From Bacteroidota bacterium (GTDB lineage Bacteria > Bacteroidota > Ignavibacteria > UBA10030 > UBA6906): a DNA stretch of 64,000 bases. Each line of letters begins with the position of its first letter. Positions within the stretch are counted from its first letter, which is position 1. The DNA is taken from NCBI GenBank assembly GCA_030835135.1, contig JAUQWO010000064.1:62001-126000 (forward strand). Direction: 5' to 3'. The position numbers and the translations under genes were made by a program. The notes under the pieces were generated by a model that saw only the letters and a list, made by a program, of their open reading frames with translations, ran no database searches and was not told the DNA's origin. Positions 52,131 through 60,862 of this stretch are shown here, in pieces.

Positions 52131-54857
52131 ATGACAACAATTCCACGACGCTCTCTCGCCATCCACCTTGCGCTCTTGATCGTGTTCCCGTCGATCATTG
52201 CCTTCGGAAAGACCACCGGGACGATCACCGGCAGGGTGTGGGATGAATCCACCGGTGAAGAACTTGTCGGCGCAAACATCCTGATCGTCGGGACGACCCG
52301 TGGCGGAACGACGGACATCAACGGGGGCTTCTCCCTGCGCACCGTGCCGTTCGGAACCTACGATCTCCGGGTCACGTTCGTCGGCTACGCCACGAAGATC
52401 GTGCAGGGCATTCAGGTGGCCACACCCGCTCCCGTGGCACTCCAGATCACGCTCAAGGCCGAGCAGTATGAGGCCGAGGAGGTGGTCGTGACCGCCGAAC
52501 GTGTGCTCTCGAGTGATGCGGCCATCCTCGCGACCCGGAAGAAGGCCATGGCGATCGGCGACGGTCTCAGCGCCGAACAGATCAAACGGACTCCCGATGC
52601 CACTTCCGGTGATGCGCTCAGACGGGTGACGGGTCTGACGATCGTGGACAACAAGTTCGTGTATGTACGCGGCGTCACCGACCGGTACAACGGCACCATG
52701 CTGAACGGTGTGCCGGTCACCAGCACCGATACGGACGTCGACCGGAAGAGCTTCGCCTTCGACATGATCCCCGCGAACCTCCTCGAGAACACCGTCGTGG
52801 TCAAGACCGCAACCCCCGACCTGCCCGGCGATTTTTCCGGCGGGATGGTACAGGTGAACACGCTTGATTTCCCCTCGAAGCAGGTGATCCGGATCGGCGT
52901 CTCGAGCACCTACAACTCCGTGACGAGCGGCCAGGAATTCCGGACGTCGCAGGGGGGCGCCCGTGACTGGGCGGGGATGGACGATGGCAGCCGGGGGCTC
53001 CCCGCGGGCTCCGGCGCTCAGCTTGCGCAGAGCCTGCCGAACACCTGGAACCCCCGGCAGCAGAGCGCGCCGGTCAATGCCGCTTTCAACCTCTCCTACG
53101 GCGACAGATTCCAGTTCGATGACGATGAGGCAGGCGTCGTGGCCGCGCTCTCGTATGCGAATGCCTACGCAGCCCAGGAATTCCGCGAAGCTCCGACGTA
53201 CGTGTATGGCGGTCTTCCGGTGTTCCAGTTCACGGGCAACTCCTACTCCCGGAACGTGCTCTGGACGGGGCTTCTTGACCTGAACTACAAGCTCGCCGCG
53301 CACCACAAATTCAGCATGCGGAACAGCTACAATCAGTCGGCACAGGACAACGTCGCGATCTCATCGGGGACGAACATCGCGGGCAGCCTCTCCCGTCGCC
53401 AGTCCATCTCCTGGGACCAGCGCTCTCTGTATCTCCTGCAACTCAGTGGTGACCATGCAATCCCCGCACTCGGCGGATTGGAAGCCACCTGGAAGGTGTT
53501 CTCTTCATCGTCCCGCGCAGAAGAACCGGACCGGAAGCAACTTGAATACACCGAGGGGTCCGGTGACGCATTCTCCCTGGGCGAGAACTACCGCACATGG
53601 TCGAAGCTGAACGAGCGCACACGCGGCGCCACGATCGACCTCTCCATGGGTCTCGCCGCACTGAAGGTGAAGGCCGGCGCCACCGTGGACATGAAGGAGC
53701 GTGCCTTCGGGATCCGCGCATTCTCCGCGCTGCCAGGCCGCGACCCGTTGTACTTCTCGCTCGTCCTCCTGCCCGCCGACCGGATCTTTGCCGCAGAGAA
53801 CTTCGGCGGGAGTAAGTTCCAATTCCTCGAAGCGTCCACGTTCACCGGCGCGTATGAGGGCGATCAGCGGCTGAACGGGTACTATGCCATGGCAGACGTG
53901 GACCTCGCGGTGGCCGGCATCAGCGTGCGTGTCAACGGCGGTGCCCGCCTGGAGAATTTCGAAGAGCACGTCACATCGCCGCTCGCGATCGATGACCCGA
54001 CATTGACCACGACGACCCTGCAGGCCACCGACGTGTTGCCGTCGGTGAACATCAAGGTCTCTCCGTTCGAGGCCTTCAACATCCGGCTTGCCCATTACCA
54101 GTCCGTGAACCGGCCGGAGTTCCGTGAACTCGCCAACGTCCTGTACCTGGATTTCAAGACCGATCAGAACACGATCGGGAACCCCTCCCTGCAGCGCGCA
54201 TACGTCCACAATAACGATATTCGCGCCGAGTACTTCCCCGGTGCGGGCGAGGTGATCGCGGTGTCCTACTTCCACAAGACGATCTCCAACGCGATCGAAG
54301 AACGCCTGCTCGCAGCGCCCGACCGGTATGTGAAGACATGGTTCAACTCCCCCTCCGCCAGGAACACCGGCTGGGAGTTCGAAGCCCGGCTCTCGCTTGG
54401 TCACCTTGCGGGGATGTTGGACAATGTGACCGTGATGGCGAATTACACCACCGTCCGGTCGGAGGTGGAGTACACCGACGCCCGCACGGATGCAGCAGGG
54501 AATGTGGTACGGACAGCAGCGACCCGCATGATGCAGGGGCAGGCCCCCTGGACGATGAACCTGGGGGTCTACTACACCCATCCCTCGCTCGGCACCAATG
54601 CCAGCATCATGCTGAACAAGCAGGGCCGCCGCCTCAGTGCGGTGGGCGATGTGCGCGACTATGATGTGTATGAGGAACCGCGCGACATGGTGGATATCAG
54701 CGTCAGTCAGCCGCTGTTCGGATTCCTCGAGGCAAAACTGAGCGCAAAGAACGTCTTCAACAAGGAACGGATCCTGACCAGCGGCGACCAGCGTGTCCCC
54801 TTCGCGTTCTGGAGCCAGGGCAGTTCCTACACACTGGCATTGTCGGTCAACCTCTGA
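52131..54857 (+). CDS. TonB-dependent receptor 3
   Basis: 908 residues. Signal peptide (LAIHLALLIVFPSIIAFG), carboxypeptidase-regulatory-like domain (about 25-115: GRVWDESTGEELVGANILI, INGGFSLRTVPFG), plug with GDALRRVTGLTIVDNKFVYVRGVTDRYN and TATPDLPGDFSGGMVQVNTLDFP, then barrel ending ALSVNL. It belongs to a different subgroup from receptors 1 and 2 (the LPGDFSGG type). ATG 52131 gives the signal peptide; an in-frame ATG at 52041 lies inside array C and before the likely transcript start, so it is rejected. It is followed 59 bp later by the T9SS repeat protein, forming a receptor/surface-protein pair. The operator suggests a phosphorus-containing ligand (inference). Confidence 0.86.
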   Translation: MTTIPRRSLAIHLALLIVFPSIIAFGKTTGTITGRVWDESTGEELVGANILIVGTTRGGTTDINGGFSLRTVPFGTYDLRVTFVGYATKIVQGIQVATPAPVALQITLKAEQYEAEEVVVTAERVLSSDAAILATRKKAMAIGDGLSAEQIKRTPDATSGDALRRVTGLTIVDNKFVYVRGVTDRYNGTMLNGVPVTSTDTDVDRKSFAFDMIPANLLENTVVVKTATPDLPGDFSGGMVQVNTLDFPSKQVIRIGVSSTYNSVTSGQEFRTSQGGARDWAGMDDGSRGLPAGSGAQLAQSLPNTWNPRQQSAPVNAAFNLSYGDRFQFDDDEAGVVAALSYANAYAAQEFREAPTYVYGGLPVFQFTGNSYSRNVLWTGLLDLNYKLAAHHKFSMRNSYNQSAQDNVAISSGTNIAGSLSRRQSISWDQRSLYLLQLSGDHAIPALGGLEATWKVFSSSSRAEEPDRKQLEYTEGSGDAFSLGENYRTWSKLNERTRGATIDLSMGLAALKVKAGATVDMKERAFGIRAFSALPGRDPLYFSLVLLPADRIFAAENFGGSKFQFLEASTFTGAYEGDQRLNGYYAMADVDLAVAGISVRVNGGARLENFEEHVTSPLAIDDPTLTTTTLQATDVLPSVNIKVSPFEAFNIRLAHYQSVNRPEFRELANVLYLDFKTDQNTIGNPSLQRAYVHNNDIRAEYFPGAGEVIAVSYFHKTISNAIEERLLAAPDRYVKTWFNSPSARNTGWEFEARLSLGHLAGMLDNVTVMANYTTVRSEVEYTDARTDAAGNVVRTAATRMMQGQAPWTMNLGVYYTHPSLGTNASIMLNKQGRRLSAVGDVRDYDVYEEPRDMVDISVSQPLFGFLEAKLSAKNVFNKERILTSGDQRVPFAFWSQGSSYTLALSVNL

Positions 54858-54916
54858 TGCCCGTGATCGGACCTTCACAACTGCAACGACACACCCAACG
54901 ACCAAGGAGAAGCGGT

Positions 54917-57900
54917 ATGAGACGACTGTCATCACTGGTGCTGGCCCTGCTGGTCCTGCCCGCAGCCACACTCTTCGCGCAGCTGCCGGAGCGCATTCTG
55001 GGGCCGGGCCTCAATGCCGGGCGCACGGCGTTCCATCAGCATGCCAACATCACACTATCGGCGGACACTGCCTATGTTCTGACAGGGCTGTTCTATGTCG
55101 ATTCCACGTTCACGATGACCATCCAGCCCGGCACCGTGGTGTTCGGCGATACCGGCGCGGCTCTCATCATCACCCGCGGTGCGAAGATCTTCGCGATGGG
55201 CAGCGCCAACAGTCCGATCGTCTTCACAAGCAATAAGCCGGTGGGCCTGCGGCGCTCCGGCGACTGGGGCGGGATCCTGATCCTGGGGAGCGCCCCGACC
55301 AATAAGGTCAACCCCCTGATCGAAGGCGGGATCATCGGCGGGAGCTATGGCGGCAGCGATCCGAATGACAACAGCGGCATCTTCCGCTATGTCCGCGTCG
55401 AGTTCGGCGGCTACCGGTTCCAGTTGAACAACGAGGTGAACGGGCTCACCATGGGCGGTGTCGGCGCGGGTACCGAGATCCACCATGTGCAGGTGAGCTA
55501 TGCCGACGACGATTCCTTCGAGTGGTTCGGGGGGACGGTCAATGCGAAGAACCTCGTCGCGTTCGGCGGCACCGACGACGAGTTCGATTCGGATTTCGGC
55601 TACGCCGGCAAGGTGCAGTTCGCCTTCGGCATGCGCGACCCGAATCAGTGGGACCCGACCGGCGAAAGCAACGGGTTCGAATCCGACAATGATGGGTCCG
55701 CCACCTCCACCGACCAGCCGTTGACCAAACCGGTCTTCAGCAACGTGACGCTGATCGGCCCGGAACGCATCGACTCGCTTGTCGGCAAGCTGCCCGCGGG
55801 CAACAAGTTCCAGTACACCGCCCTGCTGCGCCGCTCCACACGCCTGAGCATCTACAATTCCGCCTTCGCCGGCTACCCCTGGGGATTCCGGGTGCGCGAC
55901 GTCAATACGATCGCTGCAGCGAACAATGACTCCCTGCAGGTGCGGAACGTGAGCCTTGCTGCCAGCGCCCGTCCGAACAATTCCTCCTCCGTGCATGATT
56001 CATCCCAGTGGGCAGGGATCACGGCGTGGTTCAACACACCCGCCTATGCGAACACCGGTGCCGCACCGCGGAACCCCAGTGCCCTTGGATTCACGAACCT
56101 CGCACTCCTGAACGATCCTGATCCGGCTCCGCAGACCGGCTCGGAACTCGCCGGAAGCGCAAGCTTCAGTGCTGCGGCACTCGGCGGGCTCGACGTCGTG
56201 ACATACCGCGGGGCCTTCGAGCCCGGCAAACCCATGAGCGCACAGTGGACGGCAGGATGGACGAACTTCGATCCGCAGAACACGAACTATCGTGCGATCA
56301 AGGCAAAAGGACAGGCGATCATCGGTCCCGGCCTGAACAGCGGACGCACGGCCTATCATCTGACGGCGAATCGGACCCTCTCGGCCGACTCGCAGTACGT
56401 GCTCACGGGTCTGGTCTATGTCGATTCGACCTATGCGATCACCATCCCCGCCGGGACCGTGATCAAGGGCGACACCGGCGCAGCGCTGGTCATCACGCGC
56501 GGGGCGAGGATCTTCGCCACCGGCACCGCTGACCGGCCGGTCGTCTTCACGAGCAACAAGGCCCCCGGACAGCGTCGCTCCGGCGATTGGGGCGGCATCC
56601 TCATCCTCGGCAGCGCTCCGGCCAACAAGGTCAACCCGCTCATCGAGGGCGGCATCATCGGGGGGAGCTATGGCGGCACGAACGTGAATGACAACAGCGG
56701 TGTGTTCCGCTACGTCCGCATCGAGTTCGGCGGGTACCGCTTCCAGTTGAACAACGAAGTGAACGGCCTCACTATGGGTGGCGTGGGCGCAGGGACGGAG
56801 ATCCATCACATCCAGGTCAGCTACGCCGACGATGATTCCTACGAATGGTTCGGCGGCACCGTGAACGCGAAGTATCTGGTGGCGTTCGGCGGGACCGACG
56901 ATGAGTTCGATTCGGATTTCGGGTATGCGGGTAATGTGCAGTTCGCCTTCGGTCTGCGCGACCAGAACCAGTGGGATCCCACGGGCGAGAGCAACGGCTT
57001 CGAATCCGACAACGACGGTTCCGCCACCTCGACGGAACAGCCGTGGACACGGGCACAATTCTCCAACGTCACGCTCGTCGGCCCCGAACGGACGGATGCA
57101 CTCGTGGGCAACCTGCCCATCGGCAATAAATTCCAGTACAGCGCGTTGCTCCGCCGCTCCACACGGCTCAGCATTTACAACTCGGCGATCGGTGGTTACC
57201 CCTGGGGCTTCCGGGTTCGCGATATCAATACGATCGCGGCCGCAAATGCCGACTCCCTCCAGCTCCGGAATGTCACCCTCGCAGCGAGCGCCCGGCCGAA
57301 CAATTCCTCATCCGTCCACGACTCATCGCAGTGGGCGGGGATCACATCGTGGTTCGATACCCCTGCGTACGCCAACAACGGGTCAGCGCCGCGCGGGATC
57401 AGCGCACTCGGTCTCACGACCATGAGCAACCTGAATGCCCCGAACCCGGTTCCCGCAACGGGATCCGCATTGATCGGCTCTGCGTCGTTCGCGAACCTCC
57501 GCCTTGCGTCCTTCGATGTTACGACGTACCGTGGAGCGTTCGATCCTGCAAAGCCCATGAGTCAGCAGTGGACCGCCGGCTGGACGAACTTCGATCCGCA
57601 GTACACCAACTATGCATCCTCGTCACCGGTGACGTCGGTCGAACCGGTGGCGGACGGTGATCTCCTCCCGCAGGGTTTCTCGCTGGAGCAGAATTATCCG
57701 AACCCGTTCAATCCTGCCACGCGCATCCGGTTCTCCGTGCCCCAGAGCCAGTTCGTCCGCCTCGAGGTCTACTCGATCCTCGGTCAGAAGGTGGCAACGC
57801 TCGTGGAGAATGTGGTACCGGCAGGCTCGTTCGAGGTCACGTTCGACGGACGCGGTCTTGCGAGTGGTCTGTACATCTATCGCGTGGAAACACCCGGCTT

Positions 57901-57934
57901 CACCCGGGCAGCGAAGATGATGCTCGTCAAATAG
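54917..57934 (+). CDS. T9SS-secreted protein made of two 441-residue copies
   Basis: 1005 residues. Signal peptide to about 22 (TLFAQ). Two large tandem copies follow (roughly 26-457 and 467-899). Each has GPGLN-GRTA, SADxxYVLTGL, DTGAALIITRG (or LVITRG), RRSGDWGGILILGSAP, GGYRFQLNNEVNGLTMGG, DDEFDSDFGYAG and a closing GWTNFDPQ. The repeated G-rich, beta-strand-forming core suggests a right-handed beta-helix. A T9SS type A sorting domain ends it (NYPNPFNPATRIRF, ILGQKVATLVENV, basic end AAKMMLVK). ATG 54917 has AAGGAG ~8 nt upstream. It is probably the surface partner of TonB receptor 3. No catalytic residues are recognised. Confidence 0.8.
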   Translation: MRRLSSLVLALLVLPAATLFAQLPERILGPGLNAGRTAFHQHANITLSADTAYVLTGLFYVDSTFTMTIQPGTVVFGDTGAALIITRGAKIFAMGSANSPIVFTSNKPVGLRRSGDWGGILILGSAPTNKVNPLIEGGIIGGSYGGSDPNDNSGIFRYVRVEFGGYRFQLNNEVNGLTMGGVGAGTEIHHVQVSYADDDSFEWFGGTVNAKNLVAFGGTDDEFDSDFGYAGKVQFAFGMRDPNQWDPTGESNGFESDNDGSATSTDQPLTKPVFSNVTLIGPERIDSLVGKLPAGNKFQYTALLRRSTRLSIYNSAFAGYPWGFRVRDVNTIAAANNDSLQVRNVSLAASARPNNSSSVHDSSQWAGITAWFNTPAYANTGAAPRNPSALGFTNLALLNDPDPAPQTGSELAGSASFSAAALGGLDVVTYRGAFEPGKPMSAQWTAGWTNFDPQNTNYRAIKAKGQAIIGPGLNSGRTAYHLTANRTLSADSQYVLTGLVYVDSTYAITIPAGTVIKGDTGAALVITRGARIFATGTADRPVVFTSNKAPGQRRSGDWGGILILGSAPANKVNPLIEGGIIGGSYGGTNVNDNSGVFRYVRIEFGGYRFQLNNEVNGLTMGGVGAGTEIHHIQVSYADDDSYEWFGGTVNAKYLVAFGGTDDEFDSDFGYAGNVQFAFGLRDQNQWDPTGESNGFESDNDGSATSTEQPWTRAQFSNVTLVGPERTDALVGNLPIGNKFQYSALLRRSTRLSIYNSAIGGYPWGFRVRDINTIAAANADSLQLRNVTLAASARPNNSSSVHDSSQWAGITSWFDTPAYANNGSAPRGISALGLTTMSNLNAPNPVPATGSALIGSASFANLRLASFDVTTYRGAFDPAKPMSQQWTAGWTNFDPQYTNYASSSPVTSVEPVADGDLLPQGFSLEQNYPNPFNPATRIRFSVPQSQFVRLEVYSILGQKVATLVENVVPAGSFEVTFDGRGLASGLYIYRVETPGFTRAAKMMLVK
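54995..57613 (+). repeat. Internal tandem duplication, period 1323 bp
   Basis: The codons for ILGPGLN at 54995 and IIGPGLN at 56318 are 1323 bp (441 codons) apart. The two copies stay in register with no visible indel up to the GWTNFDPQ-x-TNY ends near 56290 and 57613. Core stretches are nearly identical in protein sequence while differing at many third codon positions. Confidence 0.88.
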
Positions 57935-57958
57935 CTGTTGCTGTCACACCCCCACACA

Positions 57959-57996
57959 ACGAACGCAGGGCGCCAGGGGAGGCGCTCTGCGTTCGT
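57959..57996. terminator. Strong 16-bp hairpin between convergent genes
   Basis: Left arm 57959-57974 (ACGAACGCAGGGCGCC) pairs along its whole length with the right arm 57981-57996 (GGCGCTCTGCGTTCGT), with one G-T wobble and a 6-nt loop. It lies between the T9SS repeat protein and the convergent T9SS gene, so it may stop both transcripts. Only a short T-run (GTTTC) follows on the plus strand. Confidence 0.7.
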
Positions 57997-58042
57997 GCGT
58001 TTCTGGGGACCGGGCGATCCTGGTAGCGGTGCCGCCGGAGGA

Positions 58043-59512
58043 TCAGCGCACCAGCAGCAGTTGCTTCGTCGCCCTGAACGGCTGTTCCTCGCTTCTCCCC
58101 TGCGGAAGAACCTGCAGGACATACCAGTACATGCCGCTCGGCAGCGTCCGGGCATCGAACACCACCGCGTGCACGCCTGCATCCATCACGCCCTCGTGCA
58201 CCAGCGCAACCTCCTGCCCGAGTGCATTGAAGATCCTGAGCGTCACCTGCGACGGTCCTGCGATCCCAAACGTGATGGTCGTGGTTGGGTTGAAGGGGTT
58301 CGGGTAGTTCTGAGCAAGATAGGAAGAGACCGGCACCGTGGAACCTACGGTCGTCACGCCTTCAACACGGACCGGGTCGGAGTACCGCACCGACCCATCG
58401 AGATCCACCTGCTTCAACCGGTACCAGACATCGGGCGCACCGGCCGAAGCATCGGTGAATGTGTAGCTGTGCGGCTGGATCGTCGTTCCGTGTCCGGCAA
58501 CGAATGCCCCGGGCACGTCCGCAAAGGCTTCGTCGTCCCCCCGTTTCCGCTGCAGATAGAACCCGAAATTATTCGTCTCCGATGCGGTCGCCCAGGCGAT
58601 GAGCACCGCGCCATCGCCGTCGGCACGGGCAGTGAATTGCGCCAGGACGATGGGTACCGGGAAATCGGCCTCCCCTTCGGACCAGATCACATTGGCGATG
58701 CCCACGGTTCCTTGCACGCTCAAGGTATCATCCACCGAGAATTGCACGGAGGATCCATCCCGCGCACGAATGATGTACCCGACGCGTGTCCCCGGCAACG
58801 TGCCGTTCACAAAGTGGTCGGTCTTCTTAATGCGCAGGGCATCCCGCGACAGACCATCAGGCAACGTCAGCGATCCATATGCATCAACCACATAGGAGAT
58901 CGCGTGCGTGTTGTAGACAGGACCGAACGGGACGTTCGTCCCGAGCGCGAACACCGAACCGGCGATGGACTCCGTGTAGTTCGAGGTCCACGTGCTCCCC
59001 ATCTGCAACGGGAAGACCAGCTCGGTCGCCGGCGGTGCATTCAACCATGCACCGCTTGCCGGGTACGGATTGCCGAAGATGTAGGCCTGTCCGGCCCCTT
59101 TGAATCCTGCGTTGTCCAGCTTCCCACCAGCAAGGGTGTAGTAGAGCACTCCCGTCCCCTTCAGCAGGATGGTACCGAAGGTCGCGGAAGCGAACGAGTA
59201 CGTGAATGCCGTATCCTCCAATGCATGCGTGGCCGCCGGAAAATCCGCTGCATATGCCGTGGACGAAGGCACCTTCCCGATGAAATGGGTCACCGACGTG
59301 GTGTGGAGCTTCGTGAAATCCCAGTTCGTGGCCCCGGGAGCCCCGATGTCCGCACTCCGGGTCAACGTGTCGGTCCTCTGGGGAAGACTCGCACCCGGCG
59401 CAAAAAGGATCCTGACATCACCCGTATCGATCGTGATCCCCTGGGCCCGTACGTGCTGCATCAGACCGAGACACACAACCAACCCCGCTACCACCACAAG
59501 ATTCCGCCCCAT
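58043..59512 (-). CDS. T9SS-secreted protein of unknown function
   Basis: 489 residues. Signal peptide to about 23 (LGLMQHVRAQ). A beta-rich ~280-residue domain of no recognised family follows (TIDTGDVRILFAPGASL; YIFGNPYPASGAW). Then comes a C-terminal pair: the ARADGDGAVLIAWATASETNNFGFYLQRK module, common just ahead of T9SS tails (fibronectin-like), and a type A sorting domain (NYPNPFNPTTTITF, ALGQEVALVHEGV, end TKQLLLVR). AGGAGG lies directly before ATG 59512. It is isolated from neighbours by a hairpin on one side and a 111-bp gap on the other. Confidence 0.78.
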   Translation of the reverse strand: MGRNLVVVAGLVVCLGLMQHVRAQGITIDTGDVRILFAPGASLPQRTDTLTRSADIGAPGATNWDFTKLHTTSVTHFIGKVPSSTAYAADFPAATHALEDTAFTYSFASATFGTILLKGTGVLYYTLAGGKLDNAGFKGAGQAYIFGNPYPASGAWLNAPPATELVFPLQMGSTWTSNYTESIAGSVFALGTNVPFGPVYNTHAISYVVDAYGSLTLPDGLSRDALRIKKTDHFVNGTLPGTRVGYIIRARDGSSVQFSVDDTLSVQGTVGIANVIWSEGEADFPVPIVLAQFTARADGDGAVLIAWATASETNNFGFYLQRKRGDDEAFADVPGAFVAGHGTTIQPHSYTFTDASAGAPDVWYRLKQVDLDGSVRYSDPVRVEGVTTVGSTVPVSSYLAQNYPNPFNPTTTITFGIAGPSQVTLRIFNALGQEVALVHEGVMDAGVHAVVFDARTLPSGMYWYVLQVLPQGRSEEQPFRATKQLLLVR

Positions 59513-59623
59513 AGCTCCTCCTTCGATGTAGTGTTCGGCCGACCATACCGGCCGGTGGTGTGCTCCATGCAGCCCGCGCACACCTGCGGGTGATATCCGA
59601 TCAGCAGCATCTCCGCGGAGGCG

Positions 59624-60847
59624 TTAGCGCTGGGCTCCGGTACCCATCCACGCTTTGTACCGTATGAGCGCCTCGACAAAGTAGTAGTCCGCATACGTGA
59701 GCGGCACATCGACCTCGGAATTCCCGGGCTTGTGACCCACCCCATGCCGGAGAATGAAATTGCCATTCGTCCCCTCCCCTGCGAGATACGCAGGCGATGC
59801 GAGGGTGCGGAGCTGTGTTTCCGCGACGCCGCGGTATGCCGCACCCCGCTGCGGGTCCGTGAAACGGCTCAACTCGAGGAGCGCCGAACACATGATCGCT
59901 CCCGCGGACGCATCGCGCAATTCATCCGGGATCCCCGGCGCATCGAAATCCCAGTAGGGAATGCCATCGGCCGGGAAGTGCGGATGATGGATGATCAGGT
60001 CCGCCATCCCTTCGGCCCTGTGCAGGTACGCCGTATCTCCCGTCTCCCGGAACATCATCGTGTAGCCATACAGCCCCCACGCCTGCCCGCGCGCCCACAT
60101 CGACCCGTCACTGTATCCCTGATGGGTCTGCTTCTGCTCCGGCAACCCTGTGAGCGTATCGTACGAGACGACATGATAGGTGCTCAGGTCCGCGCGGAAA
60201 TGGTGCCGCATCGTGGTGTTGGCGTGCGTCCGCGCGAGGCGGTCCAGCGCAGGAAGACCGAACTCCTTCGCTGTCCACTCCAGGAGCTCCAGGTTCATCA
60301 TGTTGTCGATGATCACCGGGTACTGCCACTTGTTCGTGGATGGCGACGGGCCCCATGAACGGATCGCACCCACCCGTGGATCGAAGCGCGTGCTCAACGA
60401 CGTGGCCGCCGTCCTGATCACCTCCCGGTATGCCGGGTCGTGGGTGAGGCGGTACCCGTTCCCGAAACTGCAGAAGATCATGAACCCGACGTCGTGGTGT
60501 CCCGTCACGTATTTCTGAGATTCTACACGCGCACTGAATGCCCGGGCCAGCGAAGCGATCGCGGTGTCCTTCGTGTCCTCATACAGATACCAGAGCACGC
60601 CGGGGACGAAGCCGCTCGTCCACCAGTCCGGCGCACACGTGACCAGCACGCCATCCTTGCCCAGGGTCCGTGGGAGAAGACCCGGACGGCTGTTCAGCGT
60701 GGCGGCCATCGCCAGACTCTGCATCCGCGCGACATCCAGGGCGTGGTTCACGATGCCACGCAACGGTGCTTCGCCGGGTCCGTCGGCCCGGCCATCGCCG
60801 GTCCACAGGAGCATTGCGCAGCCGGTCATGATCATCAACGATCGCAT
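59624..60847 (-). CDS. GH88-type unsaturated uronyl hydrolase
   Basis: 407 residues. A signal-like N-terminus (MIMTGCAMLLWTGDG) has LWTGDGRA near the cleavage site. The (alpha/alpha)6-barrel motifs of GH88 are present: WWTSGFVPGVLWYLYE, GHHDVGFMIFCSFGNGY (first catalytic Asp in HHDVGF), PVIIDNMMNLELLEW (second Asp in IIDNMM), GYSDGSMWARGQAWGLYGY, and PYWDFDAPGIPDELRDASAGAI. These enzymes hydrate and cut unsaturated uronic acids released by polysaccharide lyases. It starts 15 bp after the stop of a heparinase-like lyase gene, so the two act in sequence on a uronate-containing polysaccharide. Confidence 0.9.
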   Translation of the reverse strand: MRSLMIMTGCAMLLWTGDGRADGPGEAPLRGIVNHALDVARMQSLAMAATLNSRPGLLPRTLGKDGVLVTCAPDWWTSGFVPGVLWYLYEDTKDTAIASLARAFSARVESQKYVTGHHDVGFMIFCSFGNGYRLTHDPAYREVIRTAATSLSTRFDPRVGAIRSWGPSPSTNKWQYPVIIDNMMNLELLEWTAKEFGLPALDRLARTHANTTMRHHFRADLSTYHVVSYDTLTGLPEQKQTHQGYSDGSMWARGQAWGLYGYTMMFRETGDTAYLHRAEGMADLIIHHPHFPADGIPYWDFDAPGIPDELRDASAGAIMCSALLELSRFTDPQRGAAYRGVAETQLRTLASPAYLAGEGTNGNFILRHGVGHKPGNSEVDVPLTYADYYFVEALIRYKAWMGTGAQR

Positions 60848-60862
60848 GGGTTCAATTCCGTT

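Noticed and set aside
54857-54916. Start of the T9SS repeat protein at 54857, overlapping the receptor stop
   Set aside because: The start at 54917 has AAGGAG at good spacing and begins directly with a signal peptide; the earlier one would put a charged stretch in front of it.
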